Notes: a model not told the origin generated them from the sequence alone. A stretch of 63,221 nucleotides of DNA from Pelomonas sp. CA6 (GCF_022549225.1 NZ_JAKZFD010000017.1:1-63221), one strand, 5' to 3'. Counted from the stretch's first letter, positions 43,597-53,560 are shown. Made by a program: numbers and translations.

Positions 43597-44421
43597 ATGG
43601 AAATTCAGGGAAACTCCACAACAGCCCCCAGCGCTTCCTTGTCCACGCAAGCAAGCCATGGGCAGGCCAATAAAGCCAAGACCGGAATCTCCGGCGGCGG
43701 CATATCCGTCAGCTGGGCCCGGCATCTCGACGAAGTTCGCGAAGTACAGCGGCTGCGTTACGAGGTATTTGCAGGGGAAATGGGGGCCCGTCTGGATACC
43801 CCGATCGCCGGCCATGATGTGGATGCATTCGACGATTACTGCGAACACCTGATCGTGCGGGAGCCCCAAGGGGGCCGGGTCATCGGGACCTATCGGGTGC
43901 TGACGCCGACGCAGGCCCGGCGGCTGGGCAGCACCTACACGGCAACGGAATTCGATATTTCCGCATTGCACCTCTTGCTGCCCCGGACCCTGGAAGTCGG
44001 ACGCAGCTGCGTGCACCCGGACCATCGGCAGGGCGGTGTGATCATGGCGCTCTGGAGCGCGCTGGGCGCCTTCATGGCCGGCAATGGGCTCGACGCCATG
44101 CTGGGCTGCGCCAGCATCCCCATGGTCCAGGACGGCCGCATCAGCGGCGACGCCGCGGCAAGCCTTTGGCGCAAGCTGCGCGTCAGCCACATGGCCCCGG
44201 CCGAGCTGCAGGTCACGCCGCGGGTCCGGCTGCCGGTCGAGCGCTTCGACAGTTCACTGGAGATCAAGCCTCCGGCGCTGATCCAGGGTTATCTCCGCCT
44301 GGGCGCCCAGGTGCTGGGGCCGCCGGCCTGGGACCCCTGCTTCAACACGGCGGACCTGCCCATCCTGATGCGCACCCAGCATCTGGCAGAGCGCTATCGC
44401 AGGCACTTTCTTGGCGAATAG
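43597..44421 (+). CDS. olsB: OlsB-type ornithine-acyl-ACP N-acyltransferase
   Basis: A 274-residue cytoplasmic acyltransferase of the GNAT-like OlsB family. Family landmarks are in order: RLRYEVFAGEMGARL (52-66), DVDAFDDYCEHLIV (74-87), GTYRVLTP (97-104), and LEVGRSCVHPDHRQGGVI (132-149). OlsB moves a 3-hydroxyacyl chain from ACP to the alpha-amino group of ornithine, giving lyso-ornithine lipid. The first 35 residues are an extra low-complexity segment. OlsA, which adds the second chain, is not in the window. The stop codon is directly followed by the ATG of desaturase 2. Related families (N-acyl amino acid synthases, autoinducer synthases) are possible; the order of motifs favours OlsB. Confidence 0.82.
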   Translation: MEIQGNSTTAPSASLSTQASHGQANKAKTGISGGGISVSWARHLDEVREVQRLRYEVFAGEMGARLDTPIAGHDVDAFDDYCEHLIVREPQGGRVIGTYRVLTPTQARRLGSTYTATEFDISALHLLLPRTLEVGRSCVHPDHRQGGVIMALWSALGAFMAGNGLDAMLGCASIPMVQDGRISGDAAASLWRKLRVSHMAPAELQVTPRVRLPVERFDSSLEIKPPALIQGYLRLGAQVLGPPAWDPCFNTADLPILMRTQHLAERYRRHFLGE

Positions 44422-45702
44422 ATGAAAAACAAACGTTCAGACGCCTGGGCCGCAAGCTCGGAGGGCGCATGGGATCCGCAATTCCCCCCCGAGGAGCGCC
44501 AGCCCGGCTTCAACCGCTACCTGGCCCATGTGGTCGCAAAGACCTGGGCCGACAGGGACACGGCACCGGTCCCCGACCAAGACTTGGCCTCCGTGTCGGA
44601 GCCGCCGCCCGCCCCGACCACTCCTGCCCAGGTGCCGCCCGGCGCCCCGCTTCCCGCGCGCAAGCACATCCGCGCCTGGATGGCGCCGGTGTCCGCCCAG
44701 CGCACAGGCCTCGCCGTCGCCCTGCTCGTGCTGGACTGGGCCATCTTCCTCGCCCTCATCTGCGCCGTCGTCCTGCTCACCCCTTGGTGGGCCAAGGCCC
44801 TCGCCGGCACCGTCGCCGGCTTCGTCATCGGCCGCCTCTTCATCATCGGCCACGACGCCTGCCACCAGAGCTACACCCCCCACCGCAGCCTCAACCGCTG
44901 GCTCGGCCGCATCGCCTTCCTCCCCTCCCTCACCCCCTACAGCCTCTGGGAGGTCGGCCACAACGTCGTCCACCACGGCTACACCAACCTCAAGGGCAAG
45001 GACTTCGTCTGGGCCCCCTACACCCAGGCCGAGTTCGCCTCCCTCTCCCCCTCTCGCCGCCTGCTCGAGCGCATCTACCGCAGCGGATGGGCCCCGGGCC
45101 TCTACTACTTCATCGAAATGTGGTGGCTCAAAATGTTCTTCCCCAGCCGCACCCACATGCCCTCGCGCCGGCCCATCTTCTTCGCCGACAGCGCCCTCGC
45201 CCTCGCCGCCGCCATCGTCTGGATCTCCGCCCTCGTCGGTGCCGCACACGCCACCCAGCAATCCGCCTGGGCCCTCGTCGGTTGGGGCTTCGTGCTCCCC
45301 TTCGTCTTCTGGAACTTCATGATCGGCTTCGTCGTCTACGCCCACCACACCCACACCGCCGTGGTCTGGCACGAGGACAAGAGCGCATGGGGCGCCGCCG
45401 ACCCCTTCGTCTCCACCACCGTCCACCTCAAGTTCCCGCTCAAGATCGGCGCCCTCATGCACCACATCATGGAGCACACCGCACACCACGTGGACATGAG
45501 CGTGCCCCTGTACGGCCTCAAGAAGGCCCAGGCCATCCTCGAGCACGCCCTCCCAGGCCGCATCGTCATCCAGCAGTTCTCCTGGCGCTGGTACTTCGAC
45601 ACCGCACGCCGCTGCAAGCTCTACGACATCGCCGCACAGCACTGGACCGACTTCAAGGGCCGCCCCACCGGCCAGACCTCCCTCGGACGCCTCGCGGCCT
45701 AG
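44422..45702 (+). CDS. fatty acid desaturase, copy 2, coupled to olsB
   Basis: A 426-residue di-iron desaturase whose body from about residue 63 is nearly the same as copy 1. It has the same histidine boxes (HDACH, HNVVHH, HHIMEHTAHH) and one clear residue change, FASLSPS for FAALSPS. It carries an extra N-terminal segment of about 50 residues (AWDPQFPPEERQPGFNRYLAHV) that copy 1 lacks. The C-terminus is GRLAA, where copy 1 has GRLATSG. The ATG touches the olsB stop with no gap and no independent strong ribosome site, so it should be translated by coupling. This points to a role on the OlsB product or its acyl donor. CTC/GTC/ATC codon preference is as in copy 1. Confidence 0.93.
   Translation: MKNKRSDAWAASSEGAWDPQFPPEERQPGFNRYLAHVVAKTWADRDTAPVPDQDLASVSEPPPAPTTPAQVPPGAPLPARKHIRAWMAPVSAQRTGLAVALLVLDWAIFLALICAVVLLTPWWAKALAGTVAGFVIGRLFIIGHDACHQSYTPHRSLNRWLGRIAFLPSLTPYSLWEVGHNVVHHGYTNLKGKDFVWAPYTQAEFASLSPSRRLLERIYRSGWAPGLYYFIEMWWLKMFFPSRTHMPSRRPIFFADSALALAAAIVWISALVGAAHATQQSAWALVGWGFVLPFVFWNFMIGFVVYAHHTHTAVVWHEDKSAWGAADPFVSTTVHLKFPLKIGALMHHIMEHTAHHVDMSVPLYGLKKAQAILEHALPGRIVIQQFSWRWYFDTARRCKLYDIAAQHWTDFKGRPTGQTSLGRLAA
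44607..45696 (+). repeat. direct repeat, right copy (desaturase body)
   Basis: Partner of 35978-37067, same orientation. The interval between the copies holds tRNA-Gly, the OmpR two-component pair, the TRAP operon and olsB. Homologous recombination between the copies would delete or amplify these and leave one hybrid desaturase. Confidence 0.95.
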
Positions 45703-45710
45703 CGTGACAT

Positions 45711-45733
45711 GACCGCCGCGGCGCGCGGCGGTC
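45711..45733. terminator. hairpin between desaturase 2 and the aldehyde dehydrogenase
   Basis: GACCGCCGC (45711-45719) / GCGGCGGTC (45725-45733), 5-nt loop, in the 40-bp gap between two convergent stop codons. No T tract. Confidence 0.6.
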
Positions 45734-45742
45734 CGGCGACGG

Positions 45743-47233
45743 TCAGCGCAGGATGTCGCCCAGGCAGAGGTACTTCGTTTCCAGGTATTCGTCCATGCCC
45801 TGATGCGCGCCTTCGCGGCCCAGGCCCGACTGCTTGACGCCGCCGAACGGCACCTCGGCGACCGAGATCAGCCCGGTGTTGATGCCCACCATGCCGTACT
45901 CCAGCGCCTCGCCGACGCGGAAGATGCGGCCGATGTCGCGGCTGTAGAAGTAGCTGGCCAGGCCGAACTCGGTGGCATTGGCCAGCGCCACGGCCTCGTC
46001 CTCGCTGTGGAAGCGGAACACCGGCGCCACCGGGCCGAAGGTCTCCTCGCGCGCGCAGAGCATGTCGCCGGTCACGTCGGCCAGCACGGTGGGCTGGAAG
46101 AAGCGCTCGCCCAGCGCGCCGGGCAGGCGCTCGCCGCCCAGCAGCACGCGGGCGCCCTTGGCCTTGGCGTCGACCACGTGGCGCTCGACCTTGCCGACCG
46201 CCTGAGCGTCGATCAGCGGCCCCAGGGCCACGCCGGCCTCGAAGCCGTTGCCCACCTGCAGCTGCCCGGCGCGCTCGGCCAGCTTGGCGACGAAGGCATC
46301 GTAGATGCCGTCCTGCACATAGAAGCGATTGGCGCAGACGCAGGTCTGGCCCGCGTTGCGGTACTTGCTGACCAGTGCGCCCTCGACCGCGCTGTCGAGG
46401 TCGGCGTCGTCGAAGACGATGAAGGGCGCATTGCCGCCCAGCTCCAGCGAGAGCTTCTTGATCGTCGGGGCGCATTGCGCCATCAGGATGCGGCCGACCT
46501 CGGTCGAACCGGTGAAGGACAGGTGGCGCACCACCTCGCTGCCGCACAGCGCCTGTCCGACCTCGATGGAACGCTCGGCGTCGGCGCAGACCACGTTCAG
46601 CACACCCGAGGGCATGCCCGCGCGCTGCGCCAGTTCGGCCACCGCCAGCGCAGACAGCGGGGTCTGCTCGGCCGGCTTGATCACCACCGGGCAGCCGGCG
46701 GCCAGCGCCGGCGCCACCTTGCGCGTGATCATGGCCACCGGGAAGTTCCAGGGCGTGATCGCGGCGCACACGCCGATGGGCTGCTGCATCACCAGGTAGC
46801 GCTTGCCCGGATCGGTGGTGGGGATGGTTTCGCCGTAGACGCGCTTGCCCTGCTCGGCGAACCATTCGATGAAGCTCGCGCCGTAGAGAATCTCGCCACG
46901 CGCCTCGGCCAGCGGCTTGCCCTGCTCGGCGGTCAGGATGCGCGCCAGGTCGTCGGCGTTCTGCACCAGCAGCTGGTACCAGCGCATCAGGATGGCCGAG
47001 CGCTCCTTGGCGGTCTTGGCCCGCCAGGCCGGCCAGGCGGTGTTGGCCGCGCCAATCGCGCCGTGCGCCTCGTCCGCCCCCAGGTTGGCCACCTCGGCCA
47101 GCGGCAGCCCGGTGGCCGGGTCGTGCACCGTAAAGCGGCCCTCGCCCGCGATCCACTCCCCATTCACCAGGGCGTCGGTCTTCAGCAGGCTGGGGTCCTT
47201 GAGGGTGCTCAGCGGCGAACTCGCGTTGTCCAT
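45743..47233 (-). CDS. gabD: NAD(P)-dependent succinate-semialdehyde dehydrogenase (GabD type)
   Basis: A 496-residue aldehyde dehydrogenase. The cofactor region ITPWNFPVAMITRKVAPALA, the FTGST motif (240-244), general-base Glu264 (LELGGNAPFIV) and nucleophile Cys298 (NAGQTCVC) are present. GQTCVCANRF and the C-terminal EVPFGGVKQSGLGREGA are typical of GabD, which oxidises succinate semialdehyde to succinate in GABA breakdown. Other semialdehyde substrates cannot be excluded. I start at the ATG at 47233 (AGAAGCACGAG upstream); a longer frame runs into the alaS promoter region. No gabT is near. Confidence 0.88.
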   Translation of the reverse strand: MDNASSPLSTLKDPSLLKTDALVNGEWIAGEGRFTVHDPATGLPLAEVANLGADEAHGAIGAANTAWPAWRAKTAKERSAILMRWYQLLVQNADDLARILTAEQGKPLAEARGEILYGASFIEWFAEQGKRVYGETIPTTDPGKRYLVMQQPIGVCAAITPWNFPVAMITRKVAPALAAGCPVVIKPAEQTPLSALAVAELAQRAGMPSGVLNVVCADAERSIEVGQALCGSEVVRHLSFTGSTEVGRILMAQCAPTIKKLSLELGGNAPFIVFDDADLDSAVEGALVSKYRNAGQTCVCANRFYVQDGIYDAFVAKLAERAGQLQVGNGFEAGVALGPLIDAQAVGKVERHVVDAKAKGARVLLGGERLPGALGERFFQPTVLADVTGDMLCAREETFGPVAPVFRFHSEDEAVALANATEFGLASYFYSRDIGRIFRVGEALEYGMVGINTGLISVAEVPFGGVKQSGLGREGAHQGMDEYLETKYLCLGDILR

Positions 47234-47289
47234 CTCGTGCTTCTTTCGTGTCTGGGCTGGCCATCCTAGCGGTTTTCGGCTCCGCATCC

Positions 47290-47317
47290 GTGAGCAATGG
47301 CAAGCCCCTCCTATAAT
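47290..47317 (+). promoter_or_regulatory. sigma70 promoter of alaS
   Basis: A perfect TATAAT (47312-47317) with GTGAGC (47290-47295) 16 nt upstream. It lies about 100 bp before alaS. Confidence 0.65.
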
Positions 47318-47418
47318 CGAAAACTTCGCCGAATCAAGCACTTGGGGCTCGATCCGGCACCGCTTACCGACCTCGATCAAGCCGCGCCGCGCCGCCGCGC
47401 CCAGCCATAAGGACAGGC

Positions 47419-50046
<2,628 letters not shown>

Positions 50047-50094
50047 TCCACGCCAAGCGGGGGCAAGACCTGACCCCGTTTGAACACTTATCAT

Positions 50095-50116
50095 GAAGGG
50101 CCCCGTCGGGCCCTTC
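50095..50116 (+). terminator. hairpin after alaS
   Basis: GAAGGGCCC (50095-50103) / GGGCCCTTC (50108-50116), CGTC loop, 9-bp stem, with TCC after it. It ends 7 nt before the ribosome site of the next gene, so it could also be a leader hairpin. Confidence 0.6.
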
Positions 50117-50135
50117 TCCATTGAAGGAGATTCCC

Positions 50136-50873
50136 ATGAACGACATGCCGCTGGACGTCGAGAACGCCCAACGCCTGGCCGAGCTGCTGGCCATCGTGGC
50201 CGCCGCCGCCGACGAGAACGCCCCGGCCGTCACCATCGACACGCTGGACGGCTACATGACCGCGCTGCAGGCCGGTCCGGTGCCGGCCGCCCCCATCCAA
50301 GCCATGGACGCGCTGTTCGGCGAGGACTGGCCCGCCGCGCTGGAGGCCCAGGAGCAGACCGAAGCCTTCATGGACGCGCTGCACCTGCGCTGGAACGAGA
50401 TCGGCGAGAGCCTGGACCCGCAGGCGCTGATCGAGGCGCCGGAGCAGATGCAGCTGAATCCGCTGATCTCCGAGTTCGACGAGGACACGCGCGACCAGCT
50501 GATCGCCCAGGGCCTGATCAGCGCCGAGCAGATGGACAACCTGCCCGCCCCCGGCGTGATGTGGGCCGAGGGCTTTCTGCGCGCGGTGCGCGACAGCGAG
50601 GCCTGGATGCTGGACGACAGCGACGCCGGCCAGGACCTGGCACTGATGCTGCAGGCCATCGCGGCCGTGACCCTGCCCGAAGGCAGCGAAGCGCGCCAGG
50701 CCTACATCGGCGAGGCCTATGAAGGGCCCGACGAGGTCGACCAGAATGCGTTGATCGACGACGCACTGTTCACCGTGCAGGACCTGCGCCTGTTCTGGCT
50801 GCAGCAGGAAGACGGCTCGACCGACGAAGGCGACGAGGCCGCCAACGACGCGGACGGCGGCGCGGCGCACTGA
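50136..50873 (+). CDS. YecA/UPF0149-family protein
   Basis: A 245-residue acidic cytoplasmic protein of the YecA/UPF0149 type. Seen are an N-terminal helical domain with IDTLDGYMTALQAGPV and a second part with PAPGVMWAEGFLRAVRDSEAW. These blocks (DGY-T/AL-GP and WA-GF) are the family marks. The tail is very acidic. No zinc-binding C-terminal SEC-C motif is seen. The ATG at 50136 is fixed by AAGGAG 6 nt upstream. The function of the family is not settled. Confidence 0.8.
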   Translation: MNDMPLDVENAQRLAELLAIVAAAADENAPAVTIDTLDGYMTALQAGPVPAAPIQAMDALFGEDWPAALEAQEQTEAFMDALHLRWNEIGESLDPQALIEAPEQMQLNPLISEFDEDTRDQLIAQGLISAEQMDNLPAPGVMWAEGFLRAVRDSEAWMLDDSDAGQDLALMLQAIAAVTLPEGSEARQAYIGEAYEGPDEVDQNALIDDALFTVQDLRLFWLQQEDGSTDEGDEAANDADGGAAH

Positions 50874-50888
50874 GTGCCACTCGGAGCG

Positions 50889-50939
50889 GACCGGCGGGGC
50901 CGGTCGCTCGCGTCAGCGACGGGCCCTGCGGGGCCCGTC
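50889..50939. terminator. tandem hairpins between two convergent genes
   Basis: GACCGGC/GCCGGTC (50889-50895 with 50899-50905, GGG loop), then GACGGGCCC/GGGCCCGTC (50918-50926 with 50931-50939, TGCG loop). They fill the 125-bp gap before the end of the SET-domain gene and can serve both strands. Confidence 0.6.
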
Positions 50940-50998
50940 TGTCCATGGCGCAAGGAATCGATGGGGCGCGTCTTGGGTTGCCCGGTCTGCTCGGGCGT

Positions 50999-51481
50999 TC
51001 AGAGCCGGCCCTTGCAGTTGGGCGCGCCGCAACGGCAGCGCAGCCGCCCCTCGTGGTGGCTCTCGCCATAGTCGCAGCTCAACTCCTCGCCGGCCGCGAT
51101 CTCGCGGATCGCGTAGAACTCCACCCGCCCCTGGCGGATGCGCAGCACCGCATTGGGCGCGCAGCTGTGGTTGATGTGGCGCAGCGCGCCGGGCGTGTCG
51201 CTCGCGTCGACGGCCGTGCGGGCCGATACCTCGACCATGTGGATGCGCTGGCGGCCCTGCACGCGGCGGCGCGCCTCGCGCACCGAGATCAGCTCGCCGC
51301 GCATCTCGCCGATCTTGCGCCGGGCCGGAATGGGCTCCAGCGCGAACACGCCCAGGCCGTCGATCGCGCTGTCCCCCACGCGCAATGCAAAGCGCTCGGC
51401 GGGCCCGGGCTGCCCCCGCGGCGTCGCGGCAGGCTCGGCCGGGGTGACATTCGAGATGGGAAGCGAGGTGAGGCGTGGCAT
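50999..51481 (-). CDS. small SET-domain protein (putative protein lysine methyltransferase)
   Basis: A 160-residue protein with a full SET core: IDGLGVFALEPIPA at about 40-53, GELISVREA, the S-adenosylmethionine-binding motif NHSCAPN (104-110), and GEELSCDYG (131-139) with the catalytic-type Tyr. A post-SET cysteine cluster, CRCGAPNCKG (149-158), follows. SET proteins methylate Lys on histones in eukaryotes. Bacterial ones are known in pathogens and sporadically elsewhere, with few proven targets. The first 25 residues are disordered. The target here is unknown; a bacterial histone-like or ribosomal protein is only a guess. Confidence 0.88.
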   Translation of the reverse strand: MPRLTSLPISNVTPAEPAATPRGQPGPAERFALRVGDSAIDGLGVFALEPIPARRKIGEMRGELISVREARRRVQGRQRIHMVEVSARTAVDASDTPGALRHINHSCAPNAVLRIRQGRVEFYAIREIAAGEELSCDYGESHHEGRLRCRCGAPNCKGRL

Positions 51482-51589
51482 GGGAACAGGCGGGCGGCTG
51501 ATGGACGGCGACAGCCCCGCATTGTCGCGCCACCCCCACGCGCCCGCATGACGATTGACGTCGGCCGATCACGGTCCGCATACTGGCCC

Positions 51590-51770
51590 TCATGTCACCC
51601 CGCCCTCACCACTGCGACCTAAGCACCGTCGTGCAAGCCGCCGCCCCCGTCCAGATGGACCGGGTGGGCCAGGTAGTTGGCATGCAGTGTGAGGATCGGT
51701 GTCCAGCGCGGTAGACACCCGATTCCAGCCCTCCCCCTGAACAAGGCCCGCGCACCCCGCGGGCCTTGTT
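51590..51770. ncRNA. structured noncoding segment, candidate leader or small RNA
   Basis: Between the SET gene and the GNAT gene there is no credible frame, but a chain of stems is present: GCAC/GTGC at 51630-51641; GTCCA/TGGAC near 51648-51660; a longer one with GGTGTC (51698-51703) pairing GACACC (51714-51719), extended by GGATC/GATTCC with bulges; and a 13-bp perfect stem, AACAAGGCCCGCG (51740-51752) with 51758-51770. The last looks like a terminator with a poor T tract. I do not recognise a known RNA family, and the strand is not sure; the terminator suggests plus. Confidence 0.35.
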
Positions 51771-51822
51771 CGTTTCCGCCCCGCTCGACCGAGCGACTCT
51801 TGCCAAAACCCCGGAGATCCTG

Positions 51823-52344
51823 ATGGAACTGAGCCTGCGCCGCCCCCGCCCCGACGATGCCGCCGCCCTGGCGGAACTGCTCGCCCATCCCGGCGTGCAG
51901 CCGGGGCTGCTGCAGCTGCCTTACGCCAATGAAGCCCTGTGGCGCCAGCGTCTGGCCGCGCCGGTGGACCCGGCCAGCACCGAGCTGCAGCTGCTGGCGT
52001 TCGATGGCGAACGTCTGGTCGGCAGCGCCGGCCTGCATGCGGTGGGGCCGGCGGTCCGGCGCCGGCATGCGATGACCCTCGGCCTGAGCGTGCACCCCGA
52101 CGCGCAGGGCCGGGGCGTGGGCCACACGCTGCTGGGCGCTCTGGTGGAGCAGGCGGACCAATGGCTGGGGGTGCTGCGCCTGGAGCTGACGGTGTATGTC
52201 GACAACGAGCGCGCCATCCGGCTCTACCGCCGCCATGGCTTCGAGGAGGAAGGCCGGCTGCGCGCCTATGCGCTGCGGGCGGGCCGCTATGTGGATTGTT
52301 TCAGCATGGCCCGACTCAACCCGCAGCCGCCGAGCTGGGCATGA
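51823..52344 (+). CDS. GNAT-family N-acetyltransferase
   Basis: A 173-residue GNAT enzyme. Acetyl-CoA-binding motif A is seen in LGLSVHPDAQGRGVGHTLLGALV (Q/RxxGxG/A: AQGRGVG). Motif B is YVDNERAIRLYRRHGFEEEG, as in L-amino-acid or antibiotic-type acetyltransferases. The start at 51823 has GGAG 7 nt upstream; a longer reading back to 51766 falls in the terminator-like hairpin. The substrate is unknown. Confidence 0.88.
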   Translation: MELSLRRPRPDDAAALAELLAHPGVQPGLLQLPYANEALWRQRLAAPVDPASTELQLLAFDGERLVGSAGLHAVGPAVRRRHAMTLGLSVHPDAQGRGVGHTLLGALVEQADQWLGVLRLELTVYVDNERAIRLYRRHGFEEEGRLRAYALRAGRYVDCFSMARLNPQPPSWA

Positions 52345-52360
52345 GCCAGAACGAGAGGTT

Positions 52361-52382
52361 CCGGGCCCGTCAGAGGGCCCGG
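52361..52382. terminator. hairpin spanning the stop of the small exported protein
   Basis: CCGGGCCC (52361-52368) / GGGCCCGG (52375-52382), 6-nt loop containing the minus-strand stop codon (52370-52372). It lies 17 bp after the convergent GNAT stop. Confidence 0.5.
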
Positions 52383-52642
52383 GGCCAGTAACCGCTGCGA
52401 CGCGCCTCGCCGCCGGCGTCCGGCCCGGCGGCGAGCTGGTCGCCCTCGGCCTCCGAGGCGCGCCGGCCGTGCACCACCACCGGCGGCAGCCGCTGCATCT
52501 GGACGTCGCTGCTGATGCGCTTGCCGGTCACGATCAGGCGCGCCAGCTTGACGACTTCGCTGGCCTGCACCGGCGCGGTCGGAATCAGCAGCAGGGCGGC
52601 CAGGACGCCGGACGCCAGGCCTTGGACGATGTTGGCAGACAT
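52370..52642 (-). CDS. small exported protein of unknown function
   Basis: A 90-residue protein with an N-terminal signal peptide (GLASGVLAALLLIPTAPVQA, cleavage near 27). A short mature chain contains VVKLARLIVTGKRI and LPPVVVHGRR, then a hydrophilic tail. GGGGAGAACAAC directly before the ATG is a strong ribosome site, which supports that the gene is real. I do not recognise the family. The VTGKRISSDVQMQRLPPVVV segment recalls periplasmic small proteins of related bacteria, but I cannot name one. Confidence 0.65.
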   Translation of the reverse strand: MSANIVQGLASGVLAALLLIPTAPVQASEVVKLARLIVTGKRISSDVQMQRLPPVVVHGRRASEAEGDQLAAGPDAGGEARRSGYWPRAL

Positions 52643-52975
52643 GTTGTTCTCCCCTTGCGGCGTCCATCCCGACTCTCCCGGGAACGGGACAGGCCCGCCC
52701 GGCCCCGAAGGGCCACGGAACGCTGCGGGAACCCGCGCATCCGTGAGAGGCTGACGCCACGATGACGGGAGTATCGAAAGCCATGGCTGGAAACACCAGC
52801 CGGACGCGACGAACTGCGGTCTTGCCGGTGCCACCTGCTGCAATTCCGGGCGAATCGCGACGTGCGTCCTGCGCCCACGGCACGGACGGCTGCCGCCCCC
52901 TGCGCAAAGGCTAAGATCGTCAACCTTTCGCTTTGCCTGGATGCGAGGCCCGCCCGCCTCCATGCTGCCGCCCTG
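52643..52975. other. spacer between divergent small exported protein and GNAT genes
   Basis: A 333-bp spacer that should hold two promoters. I find no clear sigma70 or sigma28 box. A GGCCCCGAAGGGCC hairpin is near 52700-52713. No gene seen. Confidence 0.4.
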
Positions 52976-53560
52976 ATGCCGACCCTGTCGCCCTTGCTCA
53001 GCGAACGGCTGATGCTGTGCCCGCCCTCCCCCACGCTGACGCCGGCGGTGCTGGACTTCTTCGTGCGCAACCAGGCCCACCTGGCGCCCTGGGATCCGCC
53101 GCAGCCGGCCGACGTGCTCACGCTGCAAGGCCAGGCGCGGCGCATGGCGCAGGCCCTGCAGGCCTTCGGGGACGGACAAGGCTTGCGCTACTGGCTGTGC
53201 ATGCGCGCCCAGCCCGAGCGCGTGGTCGGCACCCTGCACTTTTCGGCAATCGCGCGCGGGCCCTTTCAGAACACCTTGCTGGGCTATTCGCTGGACCAGG
53301 GCTGCCAGGGGCAAGGCCTGATGGGCGAGGCGCTGGCCCGCGGGCTCCAGGAGGTGTTCTCGGGCCCACTGCGGCTGCACCGTGTGCAGGCCGCGGTGCA
53401 GCCGGTGAACCGCCGCAGCAGCGCGCTGCTGCAGCGCCTGGGGTTCCGGCGCGAAGGCCTGGCGCCGCGCTACCTGTTCATCGCCGGCGCCTGGCGCGAC
53501 CACGAGATCTGGTCGCTGCTCAACCCGGACTGGCCGGACGGGCTGCCGCCCGTGGGCTGA
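52976..53560 (+). CDS. RimJ/RimL-type GNAT acetyltransferase
   Basis: A 194-residue GNAT of the RimJ/RimL group: LLSERLMLCPPSPTLTPAVL at the N-terminus, then ERVVGTLHFSAIARGPFQNT, LGYSLDQGCQGQGLMGEAL (acetyl-CoA loop CQGQGLMGEA), and VNRRSSALLQRLGFRREGL. Such enzymes acetylate protein N-termini or small molecules. I start at the ATG at 52976, where the family sequence begins. The last 41 bp overlap the end of pbpC on the other strand. Confidence 0.87.
   Translation: MPTLSPLLSERLMLCPPSPTLTPAVLDFFVRNQAHLAPWDPPQPADVLTLQGQARRMAQALQAFGDGQGLRYWLCMRAQPERVVGTLHFSAIARGPFQNTLLGYSLDQGCQGQGLMGEALARGLQEVFSGPLRLHRVQAAVQPVNRRSSALLQRLGFRREGLAPRYLFIAGAWRDHEIWSLLNPDWPDGLPPVG

Noticed and set aside
36000-45700. 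Transposon or integrative element around the two desaturases
   Set aside because: No transposase, integrase or terminal inverted repeats seen, and no second partial tRNA-Gly 3' end that would mark an att site.
47234-47380. Extended N-terminus of the aldehyde dehydrogenase
   Set aside because: It would cover the alaS promoter and has no ribosome site; family similarity begins after the ATG at 47233.
51600-51770. tRNA-like element before the GNAT gene
   Set aside because: I could not draw an acceptor stem or a proper T loop; only hairpins, so I leave it as structured noncoding DNA.
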